Assembly: GCA_947451235.1 (NCBI GenBank)
Contig: CANFZA010000003.1
Location: 1-59,152, forward strand
DNA from: Methylophilaceae bacterium
Lineage (GTDB): Bacteria > Pseudomonadota > Gammaproteobacteria > Burkholderiales > Methylophilaceae
Direction: 5' to 3'
Length of the DNA stretch: 59,152 bases
The notes beneath the pieces are model-generated. The model worked only from the letters and a program-made list of their open reading frames with translations. It made no database searches and was not told where the DNA came from. Positions 18,299 through 28,361 of the stretch are shown here, piece after piece. The position numbers and the translations under genes were made by a program. The number at the start of each line of letters is the position of its first letter. Position 1 is the first letter of the stretch.

Positions 18299-19951
18299 TT
18301 ATCGATGTGCTTTAGTATGGTTGATTAAGCCATTTGTAGAACTATCGTAGTTATCAACCATTTCATCATTGATTAACTGGGGCAATATTTGCTGAGCAAT
18401 TTGTTTTCCATATTCAACACCCCATTGGTCGTAGCTGTTAATGTCCCAAATCATGCCTTGTACGAATACTTTATGTTCATATAAAGCAATTAATCTACCC
18501 AATGTATTAGGCGTAAGTTTATCGAACATAATTGAAGTGCTAGGACGATTGCCTTCAAATACTTTATGTGGCAAAAGCTTCTCTAGCGCATCGCCAGTTA
18601 GACCTTGTTTTTCTAATTCAGCACGTGCTTGTTCTTTGGTTTTCCCTAGCATTAAAGATTGAGTTTGAGCCAAAAAGTTTGCTAGTAAAATTTTATGGTG
18701 CGCGTAGCCGCTTTTGCCAATAGCATAATGGCTATGTACAGGCATTAAGAAATCACAAGGCACAATTTGCGTGCCTTGATGTATCAACTGGTAAAACGCA
18801 TGTTGACCATTAGTGCCAGCTTCACCCCAAATAACTGGGCCAGTTTTGTACTTTACGCGGCTACCATCACGGCAAATAAATTTACCATTACTCTCCATGT
18901 CAGCCTGTTGCAAATAAGCAGGAAAGCGTGACATACCTTGGTCGTAAGGTAAAATTGCTTGTGTATCTACATGAAAAAAGTTGTTATACCAAACACCAAT
19001 CAGCGCCATGATGACTGGCATATTTTGCTCTAATGGCGCAGTTTTGAAATGAACGTCCATTTCGTGTGCGCCAGTGAGTAGGGCTTCAAAATTATCCATG
19101 CCTACGTACAAGGCAATAGATAAGCCGATAGCAGACCAAAGTGAATAACGACCACCCACCCAATCCCAAAAAGCGAACATATTATTGGTATCAATGCCAA
19201 ATTCTTGTACCGCTTTTGCATTGGTAGAAAGTGCAACAAAGTGTTTTGCAACTTGTGCTTCGTCTTTTGCCGCAGCTAAAAACCAAGTACGTGCAGAAAG
19301 CGCATTGGTCATAGTTTCTTGTGTGGTGAAAGTTTTAGAAGCCACAATGAATAATGTAGTTTCAGGATTACAAACTTCTAGCGCACGCATTAAATGTGCA
19401 CCGTCAATATTTGATACAAAGTGTACTTCTAAATCAGGTCCTGCATAGGGTTTTAAAGCATCGCAGACCATTACTGGTCCTAAGTCTGAGCCACCAATAC
19501 CGATATTCACGATGTCTGTGATGCGTTTTCCGGTGTAGCCTAACCAACTACCATTGCGTACTTTTTCTGAAAACTCACGCATTTGTGCTAGCACCGCGTT
19601 TACTTCAGGCATTACATCTTTACCATCGACCATTACAGGTGTGTTGGCGCGATTACGAAGAGCCGTGTGAAGTACAGCACGATTTTCTGTGATGTTAATT
19701 TTCTCACCGGCAAACATACGGTCACGCCAGCTTTCTATTTTGGCTTCACGTGCCAATTGCATTAGCAATGGCATTGTTTCTAAAGTAATGCGATGCTTAG
19801 AGTAGTCGAATAATAAATCATCAAACTTAAGGCTGAATTGATTAAAACGATTAGGATCGCTTGAAAACAAATCGCGCATGTGCGTAGAAATTACTTTTTC
19901 TTGATGTTGGCAAAGATTTTGCCATACTGGTAATGCAGTTAACGTAGCCAT
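18299..19951 (-). CDS. pgi: Glucose-6-phosphate isomerase
   Basis: Interconverts glucose 6-phosphate and fructose 6-phosphate in the cytosol. It has 550 residues, the usual bacterial/eukaryotic large form. Recognisable blocks are [24 protein letters not shown], the first family signature [13 protein letters not shown] and the second around [12 protein letters not shown], with the catalytic Glu in GGRYSLWS-flanking sequence and the active-site Lys in VEYGKQ. It starts 23 bases after the glgB stop on the same strand, so both probably share a transcript. In a ribulose-monophosphate methylotroph this enzyme connects fructose 6-phosphate to glycogen. Confidence 0.97.
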   Translation of the reverse strand: MATLTALPVWQNLCQHQEKVISTHMRDLFSSDPNRFNQFSLKFDDLLFDYSKHRITLETMPLLMQLAREAKIESWRDRMFAGEKINITENRAVLHTALRNRANTPVMVDGKDVMPEVNAVLAQMREFSEKVRNGSWLGYTGKRITDIVNIGIGGSDLGPVMVCDALKPYAGPDLEVHFVSNIDGAHLMRALEVCNPETTLFIVASKTFTTQETMTNALSARTWFLAAAKDEAQVAKHFVALSTNAKAVQEFGIDTNNMFAFWDWVGGRYSLWSAIGLSIALYVGMDNFEALLTGAHEMDVHFKTAPLEQNMPVIMALIGVWYNNFFHVDTQAILPYDQGMSRFPAYLQQADMESNGKFICRDGSRVKYKTGPVIWGEAGTNGQHAFYQLIHQGTQIVPCDFLMPVHSHYAIGKSGYAHHKILLANFLAQTQSLMLGKTKEQARAELEKQGLTGDALEKLLPHKVFEGNRPSTSIMFDKLTPNTLGRLIALYEHKVFVQGMIWDINSYDQWGVEYGKQIAQQILPQLINDEMVDNYDSSTNGLINHTKAHR

Positions 19952-19974
19952 TTAGATAATAGTACTTTATTAAG

Positions 19975-22233
19975 TTATTTTAATTGTAAAACGATACCCG
20001 CCAAAGGTGGCAACGTTATTACAAGCGATTGTTTATGGTGCATCCATGCGATATCTTCAACATGTAATTCTGGTCCGTTACCGCTATTACTGCCACCGTA
20101 ACATTCTGCATCACTGTTAAATATTTCATGGTAAGTGCCTGCTTGTGGAACGCCAATTCTATATTCCTTGCGTAACACAGGCGTAAAGTTCAGCACTATT
20201 ATAACAAAACTATTGTCTAAGCCGCGTCTAATGAAGCTGATAATCGATTGTTCTGTGTCGTGACAGTCTATCCATTCGAATCCTTGGTGTTCAAAATCAA
20301 GGCTATGGAGTGCATTTACGTTTTTATAAAGTTTATTTAAATCGGTGGTGGCAAGTTTTACACCCTGATGCCATGCGTGACCGGCGTATTCATCACCCAA
20401 TAAATGCCAATCTAAACTACTATTTACGTTCCACTCACGGCCTTGGCCAAACTCATTACCCATAAAGTTGAGCTTTTTGCCTGGAGCAGTCATTTGGTAG
20501 GTTGTTAATAGGCGTAGATTTGCAAACTTTTGCCAAGTATCACCAGGCATTTTGTCTAATAATGAATGCTTTCCGTGCACCACTTCGTCATGTGAGAAGG
20601 GTAGTACAAAGTTTTCAGAATAAGCGTAAAGCTGTCCAAAAGTAAGCATGTCGTGATAATAACGTCTGTGTACTGGGTCGTTTTCAATGTATGAAAGCGT
20701 ATCGTTCATCCAGCCCATATTCCATTTCATGCTGAAGCCTAAGCCACCTAAATATACTGGGCGAGATACGCCAGGCCAGGCGGTAGATTCTTCAGCAATG
20801 GTCAACACGCCAGGAAAATCTTCACCGACCATCACATTAAATTGCTTCAAGAAATCAATTACATCAAGGTTTTCACGACCGCCAAATTTATTAGGCAGCC
20901 ATTCACCGGCTTTACGTGAGTAATCAAGGTATAACATAGACGCCACGGCATCAACGCGAAAGCCATCAATATGAAATTCAGCCAGCCAATAATGTGCATT
21001 AGCCATTAAAAAGTTACGCACTTCATTACGACCGTAGTTAAATATATAAGTACCCCAATCTTGGTGCTCGCCTAAGCGTGGGTCTTCGTGTTCATATAAG
21101 GCTGTGCCATCAAAGCGTGCTAGCGCCCAGTCATCTTTTGGAAAGTGGCCAGGCACCCAATCTAAAATAACACCGATATTGGCTTGGTGAAACGCATCAA
21201 TTAAAAAGCGCAAATCGTCAGGTGAGCCAAATCGATTGGTCACACCAAAATAGCCAGTGGTTTGATAACCCCATGATTCTGTTAGCGGATGTTCTGAAAT
21301 TGGCATTAATTCGATATGCGTATAGCCCATTTCAGCCACATACGGCACTAATGTTTTTGCCATTTCTCTATAAGTTAAAAAGTGGCCTGCATCATTACGC
21401 TGCCAAGAGCCCAAATGTACTTCGTAGCAATTAAACGGCGCATGTAGCCAATCATTTTTCTTGCGCGATTCTAGCCACTGCTTATCTTCCCATTGGTGAT
21501 AACTTTTGCTGATTTTTGCTGCAGTACCCGGGCGTTGCTCAAACTCAAGACCATAAGGGTCTGTTTTTACTAAAACTGCACCAGAATGGCGGTTACGAAT
21601 TTCGAATTTATACGTGTCGCTGGTGGTGAGGTGAGGAATGAAAATATCCCATACACCGCTAGCACCATGTGTTCGCATAGAATGAACTCTGCCATCCCAG
21701 CCATTAAAATTGCCAGTAACGCTGACACGCTCTGCGTTTGGCGCCCACACTGCAAAGCGAACGCCTTCAATGTTATCTTGGGTAATACTTTGCGCGCCTA
21801 GGGTTTTATAGGCTTGTTTTAAGCGGCCTTCGCCAAACAAATAAAGCTCATCTTGGGTAATATTTGAGGAAAATGTATATGGATCGTATGTTTCATAAGT
21901 GCTTTCAGCGCACTCAATTTTGAGTAAACAAGGTGATTTAAGCGAGGTTTTACCTTGCCACTCAAATAGACCATCAGCGTGTTTTTTATCCAGTTTAGCC
22001 CAAGTTTTTGCAGTTTTAATCCAAACTTCAGTCGCGCTAGGTAAAAAGGTGCGGAATACAAAACCTTCGTCAACTGCATGTAAGCCTAAATAGCTAAAAG
22101 GATCGTGATGCTTAGCCTCTAAAATGAGTTGTTCAGACTTGGATAAAGCTTTTGACGCTTTGTCTGATAGTACGCTAGGTTTAGCATCGCTTACTGCGTC
22201 TGCTTGTAATTGAATTGCTGTAGATTTTACCAA
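19975..22233 (-). CDS. glgB: 1,4-alpha-glucan branching enzyme
   Basis: Introduces alpha-1,6 branches into glycogen (GH13 subfamily 9). It has 752 residues: an extra N-terminal domain (about 30-140), a CBM48 domain (about 145-245, GVRFAVWAPNAERVSVTGNF), the catalytic barrel with DGFRVDAVASM (nucleophile Asp), TIAEEST (acid/base Glu) and LPFSHDEVVHG (transition-state Asp), and a C-terminal beta domain. The start is TTG 22233: AAGAGG lies nine bases upstream and no in-frame ATG occurs near the N terminus. It is divergent from glgC across 172 bases and co-directional with pgi. Confidence 0.97.
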   Translation of the reverse strand: MVKSTAIQLQADAVSDAKPSVLSDKASKALSKSEQLILEAKHHDPFSYLGLHAVDEGFVFRTFLPSATEVWIKTAKTWAKLDKKHADGLFEWQGKTSLKSPCLLKIECAESTYETYDPYTFSSNITQDELYLFGEGRLKQAYKTLGAQSITQDNIEGVRFAVWAPNAERVSVTGNFNGWDGRVHSMRTHGASGVWDIFIPHLTTSDTYKFEIRNRHSGAVLVKTDPYGLEFEQRPGTAAKISKSYHQWEDKQWLESRKKNDWLHAPFNCYEVHLGSWQRNDAGHFLTYREMAKTLVPYVAEMGYTHIELMPISEHPLTESWGYQTTGYFGVTNRFGSPDDLRFLIDAFHQANIGVILDWVPGHFPKDDWALARFDGTALYEHEDPRLGEHQDWGTYIFNYGRNEVRNFLMANAHYWLAEFHIDGFRVDAVASMLYLDYSRKAGEWLPNKFGGRENLDVIDFLKQFNVMVGEDFPGVLTIAEESTAWPGVSRPVYLGGLGFSMKWNMGWMNDTLSYIENDPVHRRYYHDMLTFGQLYAYSENFVLPFSHDEVVHGKHSLLDKMPGDTWQKFANLRLLTTYQMTAPGKKLNFMGNEFGQGREWNVNSSLDWHLLGDEYAGHAWHQGVKLATTDLNKLYKNVNALHSLDFEHQGFEWIDCHDTEQSIISFIRRGLDNSFVIIVLNFTPVLRKEYRIGVPQAGTYHEIFNSDAECYGGSNSGNGPELHVEDIAWMHHKQSLVITLPPLAGIVLQLK

Positions 22234-22405
22234 GATACATTTCCTCTTAATTTTTCTAAGAAATATTTTTAACTTTTAGTCTTATTAGCTAGATTATAGT
22301 GCTTTAAGCTGATTATAATGTACCTTAAGTACAGTTAAACGAAAATTTAAACTAGTTGGCCCAGCTAGTTAAAGTAAATGAAAATTCAATCTTCAGGAGG
22401 GCATC
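22234..22405. promoter_or_regulatory. Divergent glgB/glgC regulatory region
   Basis: This 172-base spacer must hold the start signals for both glgB (minus) and glgC (plus). A perfect TATAAT is at 22314-22319, and overlapping its last base is an inverted repeat TGTAC (22319-22323) and GTACA (22329-22333) with a 5-base centre, a candidate operator. No matching -35 box is clear, so promoter direction is uncertain. AGGAGG lies at 22396-22401, correctly spaced for glgC. Confidence 0.4.
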
Positions 22406-23686
22406 ATGTCGCAAGACAAGCATTCAGATCGTTTTATTAGCACATTAACCAAAAACACCGCTGCAATTATTCTGGCTGGTGGACGTGGTAGTCGTTTGAA
22501 AAACTTAACTGATTGGCGGGCTAAGCCGGCTGTCCAATTTGGGGGCAAATTTAGAATTATTGATTTTCCTCTTTCTAATTGTATTAACTCGGGCATTCGC
22601 CGTATTAATGTTGCTACGCAATACAAGGCGCAAAGCTTGATTCAGCACATTCAGCGCGGTTGGGGATTTTTGCGCGGTGAATTCAATGAATACGTCAATA
22701 TTATTCCTGCGCAACAGCGTATTTCTGAAGATTGGTATAAAGGCACGGCGGATGCTGTTTATCAAAATCTAGATCTATTGCGCGAAGGCGGTGGTGAATA
22801 CATTTTAATTTTGGCAGGCGACCATATTTACAAAATGGATTATGGCCAAATGTTGGCAACGCACGTCACCAGCAATGCAGATATGACGGTTGCTTGCATC
22901 AATGTGCCTTTAGAAGATGCCAAAGGTTTTGGTGTGCTTGCGGTAGATGATACCGATCGCGTCATTGAATTTTCTGAAAAACCTGCAAATCCAAAACATA
23001 TGCCTGGCGACACTACCAAAGCATTCGCTAGTATGGGTATTTATGTTTTTAACGCTAAGTTCTTGTATGAGCAGCTTATTCGTGATGCTGGTGATTCAAA
23101 ATCTAGCCATGATTTTGGCGCAGATATTATTCCTTACATTATCAAAAAATATAAAATTCAAGCACATCGCTTTACTGATAGTTGTGTAGGTGCCATTAAC
23201 GGCAATTATTACTGGCGTGATGTTGGTACGATAGATGCCTATTGGGAAGCCAATATGGAATTAACAAAAGTGGTGCCTGAGCTTAATTTATACGATAGAG
23301 AGTGGCCTATTTGGACGTATCAAGAGCAATTGCCTCCAGCTAAATTTGTGTTTCAAGATGATGGCAGAACCGGCAAGGCAACAGACTCTCTGGTTTCAGG
23401 TGGATGTTTAATCAGCGGTTCATGCGTCACAAATTCTGTACTATTTTCTGATGTTAGGGTGAATAGTTATAGCACTGTCGAAGGCTCTGTTATCTTGCCA
23501 AAAGTTACGATAAATCGTTACGTGGTACTGAAAAATGTGGTGATAGATCGTGGTTGTAATATTCCAGAAGGCATGCAAATTGGTGTAGATTTAGCCCTTG
23601 ATGCAAAACGTTTTTATGTGTCAGAAAAAGGCATTACGCTGGTGACGCCTGATATGTTAGGCCAAGATTTATATCGAGTGATTTAG
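22406..23686 (+). CDS. glgC: Glucose-1-phosphate adenylyltransferase (ADP-glucose pyrophosphorylase)
   Basis: Makes ADP-glucose from ATP and glucose 1-phosphate, the committed step of bacterial glycogen synthesis. It has 426 residues, near the E. coli GlgC length. The nucleotide-binding start is [13 protein letters not shown], followed by [15 protein letters not shown], the catalytic loop [12 protein letters not shown], the glucose-1-phosphate site VIEFSEKP, and a C-terminal left-handed beta-helix ([18 protein letters not shown]). An excellent AGGAGG precedes the ATG. It is the first gene of glgC-GH57-malQ-glk, divergent from glgB-pgi. Confidence 0.97.
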   Translation: MSQDKHSDRFISTLTKNTAAIILAGGRGSRLKNLTDWRAKPAVQFGGKFRIIDFPLSNCINSGIRRINVATQYKAQSLIQHIQRGWGFLRGEFNEYVNIIPAQQRISEDWYKGTADAVYQNLDLLREGGGEYILILAGDHIYKMDYGQMLATHVTSNADMTVACINVPLEDAKGFGVLAVDDTDRVIEFSEKPANPKHMPGDTTKAFASMGIYVFNAKFLYEQLIRDAGDSKSSHDFGADIIPYIIKKYKIQAHRFTDSCVGAINGNYYWRDVGTIDAYWEANMELTKVVPELNLYDREWPIWTYQEQLPPAKFVFQDDGRTGKATDSLVSGGCLISGSCVTNSVLFSDVRVNSYSTVEGSVILPKVTINRYVVLKNVVIDRGCNIPEGMQIGVDLALDAKRFYVSEKGITLVTPDMLGQDLYRVI

Positions 23687-23700
23687 TCTTTTTTGTTTAG

Positions 23701-23770
23701 ATATTGAGGAAACATGGTCCTGATTTCATTAGTTCAGAATTTATTATTGACTAATGTTTCCTCTAAATAT
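23701..23770 (+). other. Long stem-loop downstream of glgC
   Basis: GAGGAAACAT (23706-23715) is the exact inverse complement of ATGTTTCCTC (23754-23763), and flanking ATATT/AATAT extend it. A second internal pair, ATTAGT (23728-23733) and ACTAAT (23750-23755), competes with or extends the stem. It lies between glgC and the GH57 gene and may end, attenuate or stabilise the glgC message. Confidence 0.5.
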
Positions 23771-23873
23771 TGATGGTTTTCTAGATTTTCATAGTTTATT
23801 TTTTTATGGTTTTATATTTGATGGCTTTAGAGTCAAATAGTTATTAATTTTTATTGTTAAGGTTGTGTATTAA

Positions 23874-25628
23874 GTGAAGTCAAACAGTCCTAAGTTATAT
23901 CTAAATCTATATTGGCACATGCATCAGCCAGATTATCGTGACATTGTCAGTAATGAATATGTGCTGCCATGGACATATTTACATGCAATAAAAGATTACA
24001 GTGACATGGCTTTTCATCTTGAAGCTAATCCAGCGGCGCGCGTTAGCTTTAACTTTGTGCCAATTTTGTTGGATCAGTTAGAAGATTACAGTGCGCAATT
24101 CAAAGAAAATGATATTCGCGATCCTTTATTAGCGCTATTAGTTGAAGAAGATTTAAATGGTATCAGCCATGAGCAGTGTCACTTAATTGTGCAAAGCTGC
24201 TTTAAAAGCCACCATGAAAAAATGTTGAGTCCTTTTCCGCATTACCAGCGCCTTTTACACATGTATCAGCTTGTTGAAACCATGGCCTGTAACGATGAGT
24301 TTCATTATTTAAGCGCGCAATATAAAGCCGATTTATTAGTTTGGTACCATTTAGCTTGGTGTGGTGAAAGCCTGCGCCGCGAGAACAAAGTGGTTCAAGC
24401 ACTGATGACCAAAGGCGTGTTGTTTACTGCAGAAGAGCGTCAACAACTATTCAAAGTGATTGGTGAAACAATTACACAGTTAATTCCTCGCTACAAAGCC
24501 TTAATGGATAGCAAGCAAATAGAGATTTCAACAACGCCTTACTACCACCCGATATTGCCTTTATTGTTAGATTTTAAATCTACACTAGATGCGATGCCGG
24601 ATGCACCGTTGCCAGAAAATGCAAAATACGCAGGTGGGCAAAGCCGAGCTGTCGCACATGTGGTTTCTGCACAAACATCGCATGCGCTACGTTTTGGTGA
24701 AAAACCACGCGGTATGTGGCCAGCAGAAGGTGGTGTATCGCATGCCGCCTTATCATTAATGGCTGAACACGGTTTAGAGTGGGCCGCAACAGGGCAGGCA
24801 GTATTAGCGAATAGCTTGGTAAAATCACAGTTAAGCGTTGATGATAAAAATGAATATTTGTATCAGCCTTATCGTGTCACGAACGGCAAGCATGACATTT
24901 TATGTTTCTTTAGAGATGATCAACTGTCAGACAAAATTGGCTTTGAATACGCAAAAATGAATGCCACAGATGCGGTCGCTGATTTTGTTCAAACACTAGA
25001 GCGGATTCAGCAAAATAGTAGCAATCAAGACGATGGTCAGGCTGCTAATAAAGCCAAAGTCGTTAGCGTTATTCTTGATGGTGAAAATGCATGGGAATAC
25101 TACCCGTACAACGGTTATTACTTTTTAAATGAACTTTACGCGGCCTTAGCTAACCATCCTGATATTGAAATGAGCACTTTTAGCGACATTGTTGATTTGT
25201 ATCAATCTAGCGAATACAAAAATAAGGGATTATCCGCACCGGTTTTACCACAAGTGGCTGCAGGTAGCTGGGTTTATGGCACTTTTAGTACTTGGATAGG
25301 TAGTAAAGACAAGAATTTAGCATGGGATTTACTCTGCGAAGCTAAGAAAATATATGACAAAGTAATATCTAAATCTAGTTTAGATGCCGCTCAATTGTCA
25401 GCGTGTGAACGTCAACTTGCGATCTGCGAAGGCTCAGATTGGTTTTGGTGGTTTGGTGATTACAATTCGTCAGATAGTGTTGCGAGTTTTGATCAGCTTT
25501 ATCGTCGCAATTTGATTAATTTGTACACCTTATTGCAAGAACCAGTGCCAGCAGTGCTGCATAAGTCTATTAGCGCGGGTGGTGGTAACGCAGACAATGC
25601 AGGTACGATGCGGCGAGGACAAGCTTAA
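23874..25628 (+). CDS. GH57-family alpha-glucan hydrolase (alpha-amylase/amylopullulanase type)
   Basis: Glycoside hydrolase acting on alpha-1,4 (and possibly alpha-1,6) glucans. It has 584 residues and starts with the GH57 region 1 motif LYWHMHQPDYRD. The nucleophile Glu is expected in PRGMWPAEGGVS (about 280-291) and the acid/base Asp in VILDGENAWEYYP (about 400); GDYNSSDS near 530 is also typical. No signal peptide is seen, so it acts on internal glycogen rather than food starch. The start is GTG 23874, with AAGG 11 bases upstream. It sits between glgC and malQ. Exact specificity (amylase, debranching or both) cannot be read from sequence. Confidence 0.9.
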   Translation: MKSNSPKLYLNLYWHMHQPDYRDIVSNEYVLPWTYLHAIKDYSDMAFHLEANPAARVSFNFVPILLDQLEDYSAQFKENDIRDPLLALLVEEDLNGISHEQCHLIVQSCFKSHHEKMLSPFPHYQRLLHMYQLVETMACNDEFHYLSAQYKADLLVWYHLAWCGESLRRENKVVQALMTKGVLFTAEERQQLFKVIGETITQLIPRYKALMDSKQIEISTTPYYHPILPLLLDFKSTLDAMPDAPLPENAKYAGGQSRAVAHVVSAQTSHALRFGEKPRGMWPAEGGVSHAALSLMAEHGLEWAATGQAVLANSLVKSQLSVDDKNEYLYQPYRVTNGKHDILCFFRDDQLSDKIGFEYAKMNATDAVADFVQTLERIQQNSSNQDDGQAANKAKVVSVILDGENAWEYYPYNGYYFLNELYAALANHPDIEMSTFSDIVDLYQSSEYKNKGLSAPVLPQVAAGSWVYGTFSTWIGSKDKNLAWDLLCEAKKIYDKVISKSSLDAAQLSACERQLAICEGSDWFWWFGDYNSSDSVASFDQLYRRNLINLYTLLQEPVPAVLHKSISAGGGNADNAGTMRRGQA

Positions 25629-25695
25629 TCGACAAGACAGCCTAATATTCGTGTCATAAATTTTAATTAACAATATTTTTTAAACTAGGCTTGAA

Positions 25696-27186
25696 ATGAC
25701 ACAGCACCAAAATTTACCACTCTTAAAACAACGCCGCACTGGTGTTTTGTTGCATATTAGTTCACTGCCAAGTACTAATTATGTGGGAGATTTAGGTGTT
25801 GAGGCTTATCACTTTGTCGACTTTTTAGCTGGCATAGGTGCAAGCGTTTGGCAAACATTGCCAATTAATATGCCGCATGCAGATAATTCGCCTTATCAAT
25901 GTTTATCAGCGCATGCAGGTAACCCTGATTTTATTAGCTTAGACGCTTTGCAAGCGCAGGGCTTATTAAGTAAAGATGATTTAACTGGCTTAATCACTAA
26001 TAAATCACATTTAATTGCCAAAGCTTACAACGCTTTTTCGCAATCTGAAGATAAAAAACAAACGCTAAGCTTTACTAAGTTTTGTAAAAAACACGCCCAT
26101 TGGCTGAAAGATTTCGCCTTGTTTATAGCGTTGCGAAATAAGTTTAATCAAGCTGGTTGGCAGTTTTGGCCAGAAGACTTTAAAAATAGAGAAGTAAAAG
26201 CACTTAAGCTTGCCACTAAAGAACTCGCTGAAGATATTGCCGTCATTCAATTTACCCAGTTTGTTTTTTTTAGCCAATGGCTAAATCTTAAAGAGTACGC
26301 CGCGACTAAAAACGTGCATCTATTTGGTGATATTCCTATTTTCGTGTCTTATGATAGCGCCGAAGTTTGGGCGCAACCACATTTGTTTAAGCTAGATTCA
26401 GAAAAAAATATGGCAGTTGTTGCTGGTGTGCCGCCTGATTATTTTTCTGAAACAGGTCAGCGTTGGGGTAATCCGCATTACAACTGGGAGGCGATGGCCG
26501 CTGAAAATTATGCTTGGTGGGTTTCACGTATGGCAACGCAAAGCGAGTTGTTTGACATCGTGCGTATTGATCACTTCAGAGGCTTAGAAGCGGCATGGGA
26601 AATCCCCGCAAACGAGAATACTGCGATTAATGGCGAGTGGGTATTGGCTCCGGGCGATGCCTTATTAGCCGCGATTACTGAGGCTTTACCCAATATCAAT
26701 TTAGTTGCCGAAGACTTAGGCATCATTACTGATGAAGTGGATGCCTTAAGAAATAAATACAATTTACCCGGCATGAAGATTTTACAATTTGCTTTTAGCG
26801 GCACTGAAGATAACCCCTATTTGCCGCATCATATTGACGAAAATAGCGTGGTTTATACTGGCACGCATGATAACGACACTACCGTTGGTTGGTATAACGC
26901 TTTAGACGAGCAGCAACGCGGCCATGTACAAACCTATTTGCACGAATCTCGCTCTGCTGAGCACTTCGTTGATATGCCTAAAGATTTAATCGATATGGCG
27001 CTTGAATCTAAAGCTAATTTAGCCATTATCCCTATGCAAGATATCTTGGCGCTGGATGCTAGTCACCGTATGAATACGCCCGGCACTTGCACTGGCAATT
27101 GGCATTGGCGATTTAATTGGCAACAGCTTAGCGATGCACAGCAACAATATATTAAAGAAACGATTACCAGCACGGGGCGGAATTAA
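25696..27186 (+). CDS. malQ: 4-alpha-glucanotransferase (amylomaltase)
   Basis: Moves glucan segments between maltooligosaccharides and releases glucose (GH77). It has 496 residues, the short bacterial/plant D-enzyme form. Typical blocks are RRTGVLLHISSLPS, NSPYQCLSAHAGNP, the nucleophile region VRIDHFRGLEA, the acid/base Glu in NLVAEDLGIITDEV and YTGTHDNDTTVGW. It follows the GH57 gene by 67 bases and precedes glucokinase by four bases, which suggests joint breakdown of glycogen-derived dextrins to glucose and glucose phosphate. Confidence 0.95.
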   Translation: MTQHQNLPLLKQRRTGVLLHISSLPSTNYVGDLGVEAYHFVDFLAGIGASVWQTLPINMPHADNSPYQCLSAHAGNPDFISLDALQAQGLLSKDDLTGLITNKSHLIAKAYNAFSQSEDKKQTLSFTKFCKKHAHWLKDFALFIALRNKFNQAGWQFWPEDFKNREVKALKLATKELAEDIAVIQFTQFVFFSQWLNLKEYAATKNVHLFGDIPIFVSYDSAEVWAQPHLFKLDSEKNMAVVAGVPPDYFSETGQRWGNPHYNWEAMAAENYAWWVSRMATQSELFDIVRIDHFRGLEAAWEIPANENTAINGEWVLAPGDALLAAITEALPNINLVAEDLGIITDEVDALRNKYNLPGMKILQFAFSGTEDNPYLPHHIDENSVVYTGTHDNDTTVGWYNALDEQQRGHVQTYLHESRSAEHFVDMPKDLIDMALESKANLAIIPMQDILALDASHRMNTPGTCTGNWHWRFNWQQLSDAQQQYIKETITSTGRN

Positions 27187-27190
27187 GGCG

Positions 27191-28150
27191 ATGACTATGC
27201 TAATGGGCATTGATGTTGGCGGCACGAATTTGCGTTTAGGTATTTTAGCGTCTGGATTGCTGATAGACGATATGCGCTTTCAGGCTAACTTTTCTGAAAT
27301 CTGCAAAAATAATCCGGCTGATATCGCTTGGCATAAAATTTTAGAAGTGACAGCTAATGCGATTAATGAAATGCTTAAAAAGCATCCAGCTATAGGCGCT
27401 ATTGGCATAGGCTTTCCGGGATTTATAGATCCTAAGTCGCAAAAGATTCTGCAATCGCCTAATCTGCCTGGTCTATTAAATGTAGATTTGAGTGTGGCAT
27501 TGTCGGCAATTGTTAAGTTACCGGTGCTGGTAGAAAATGATGCGCTGGTAGCGGCTTACGGTGAGTTTCGTAGTTTAAACATGGCCGATAAAACTGTCAC
27601 CACTGAAATAAATCGAGACGCCATTCAAGACCTGATTTATGTAGGTTTAGGCACTGGTGTTGGTGGTGGTTTAATATTAAACGGTCAGCCTTTTGGTGGG
27701 CAGCATGGCATGGCAATGGAAATTGGCCACATGATTACCGTGCCAAATGGCCGTTTATGCGGCTGCGGTAATCGCGGTTGTATGGAGCAATATGCCTCTG
27801 CCACTGGCGTTGCGCTTAGTTACCAAGAATTAACTGGGCAGAATATTACGGTTGATGCTATTGCAACTTTAGCTAGGGTAGGGGATGTTAATGCGATTGA
27901 GGCTTATGCAGTCGCTAGCTCGAATTTAGCCACTGCACTGGCGAACATTATTAAAGTGCTGGATATTCGTGTCGTTTTAATCGGTGGAGGCATGAGCCAA
28001 GCTTGGGATTTAATGGCTGATGTATTTCACACCACTTTGAATGCCGCGCTGATCCCAGTATTACGTGGCAAAGTTGAGGTTAAAATCTCAAACACTGGCG
28101 ATCAGTCTGGCATTATAGGTGCGGCGCTTTTGGCATGCGCCTCGCTTTGA
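27191..28150 (+). CDS. ROK-family glucokinase
   Basis: Phosphorylates glucose (or a related hexose) with ATP. It has 319 residues with the phosphate-1 motif GIDVGGTNLRLG, sugar-binding LVENDALVAAYGE, GLGTGVGGGLILNG, catalytic-base region and the ROK zinc motif GCGNRGCMEQYAS. The open frame reaches back into malQ, but ATG 27191, just after the malQ stop and an AAGG, fits the family start. ATG 27197 is nearly as good. Position after malQ makes free glucose the likely substrate; ROK kinases for N-acetyl hexosamines are the main alternative. Confidence 0.9.
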   Translation: MTMLMGIDVGGTNLRLGILASGLLIDDMRFQANFSEICKNNPADIAWHKILEVTANAINEMLKKHPAIGAIGIGFPGFIDPKSQKILQSPNLPGLLNVDLSVALSAIVKLPVLVENDALVAAYGEFRSLNMADKTVTTEINRDAIQDLIYVGLGTGVGGGLILNGQPFGGQHGMAMEIGHMITVPNGRLCGCGNRGCMEQYASATGVALSYQELTGQNITVDAIATLARVGDVNAIEAYAVASSNLATALANIIKVLDIRVVLIGGGMSQAWDLMADVFHTTLNAALIPVLRGKVEVKISNTGDQSGIIGAALLACASL

Positions 28151-28361
28151 ATTAAACCATTAATTTTTAAAGATAAAGGGTATCCGAATTCTGTGCTTGA
28201 TTTGACTGAAAATCCCTAGATTATAAATTCACAGTGTTAGTTGATTCTATCATTAAGCTTATGAGCGTCAGCTTTAGAGAGCGTTAATTTGAAAGCCATG
28301 TGATAAATCTCAGCCAATTTTAGTCATGGGCTAATTGGTGAGTAACGGCTAGAACATCCGC

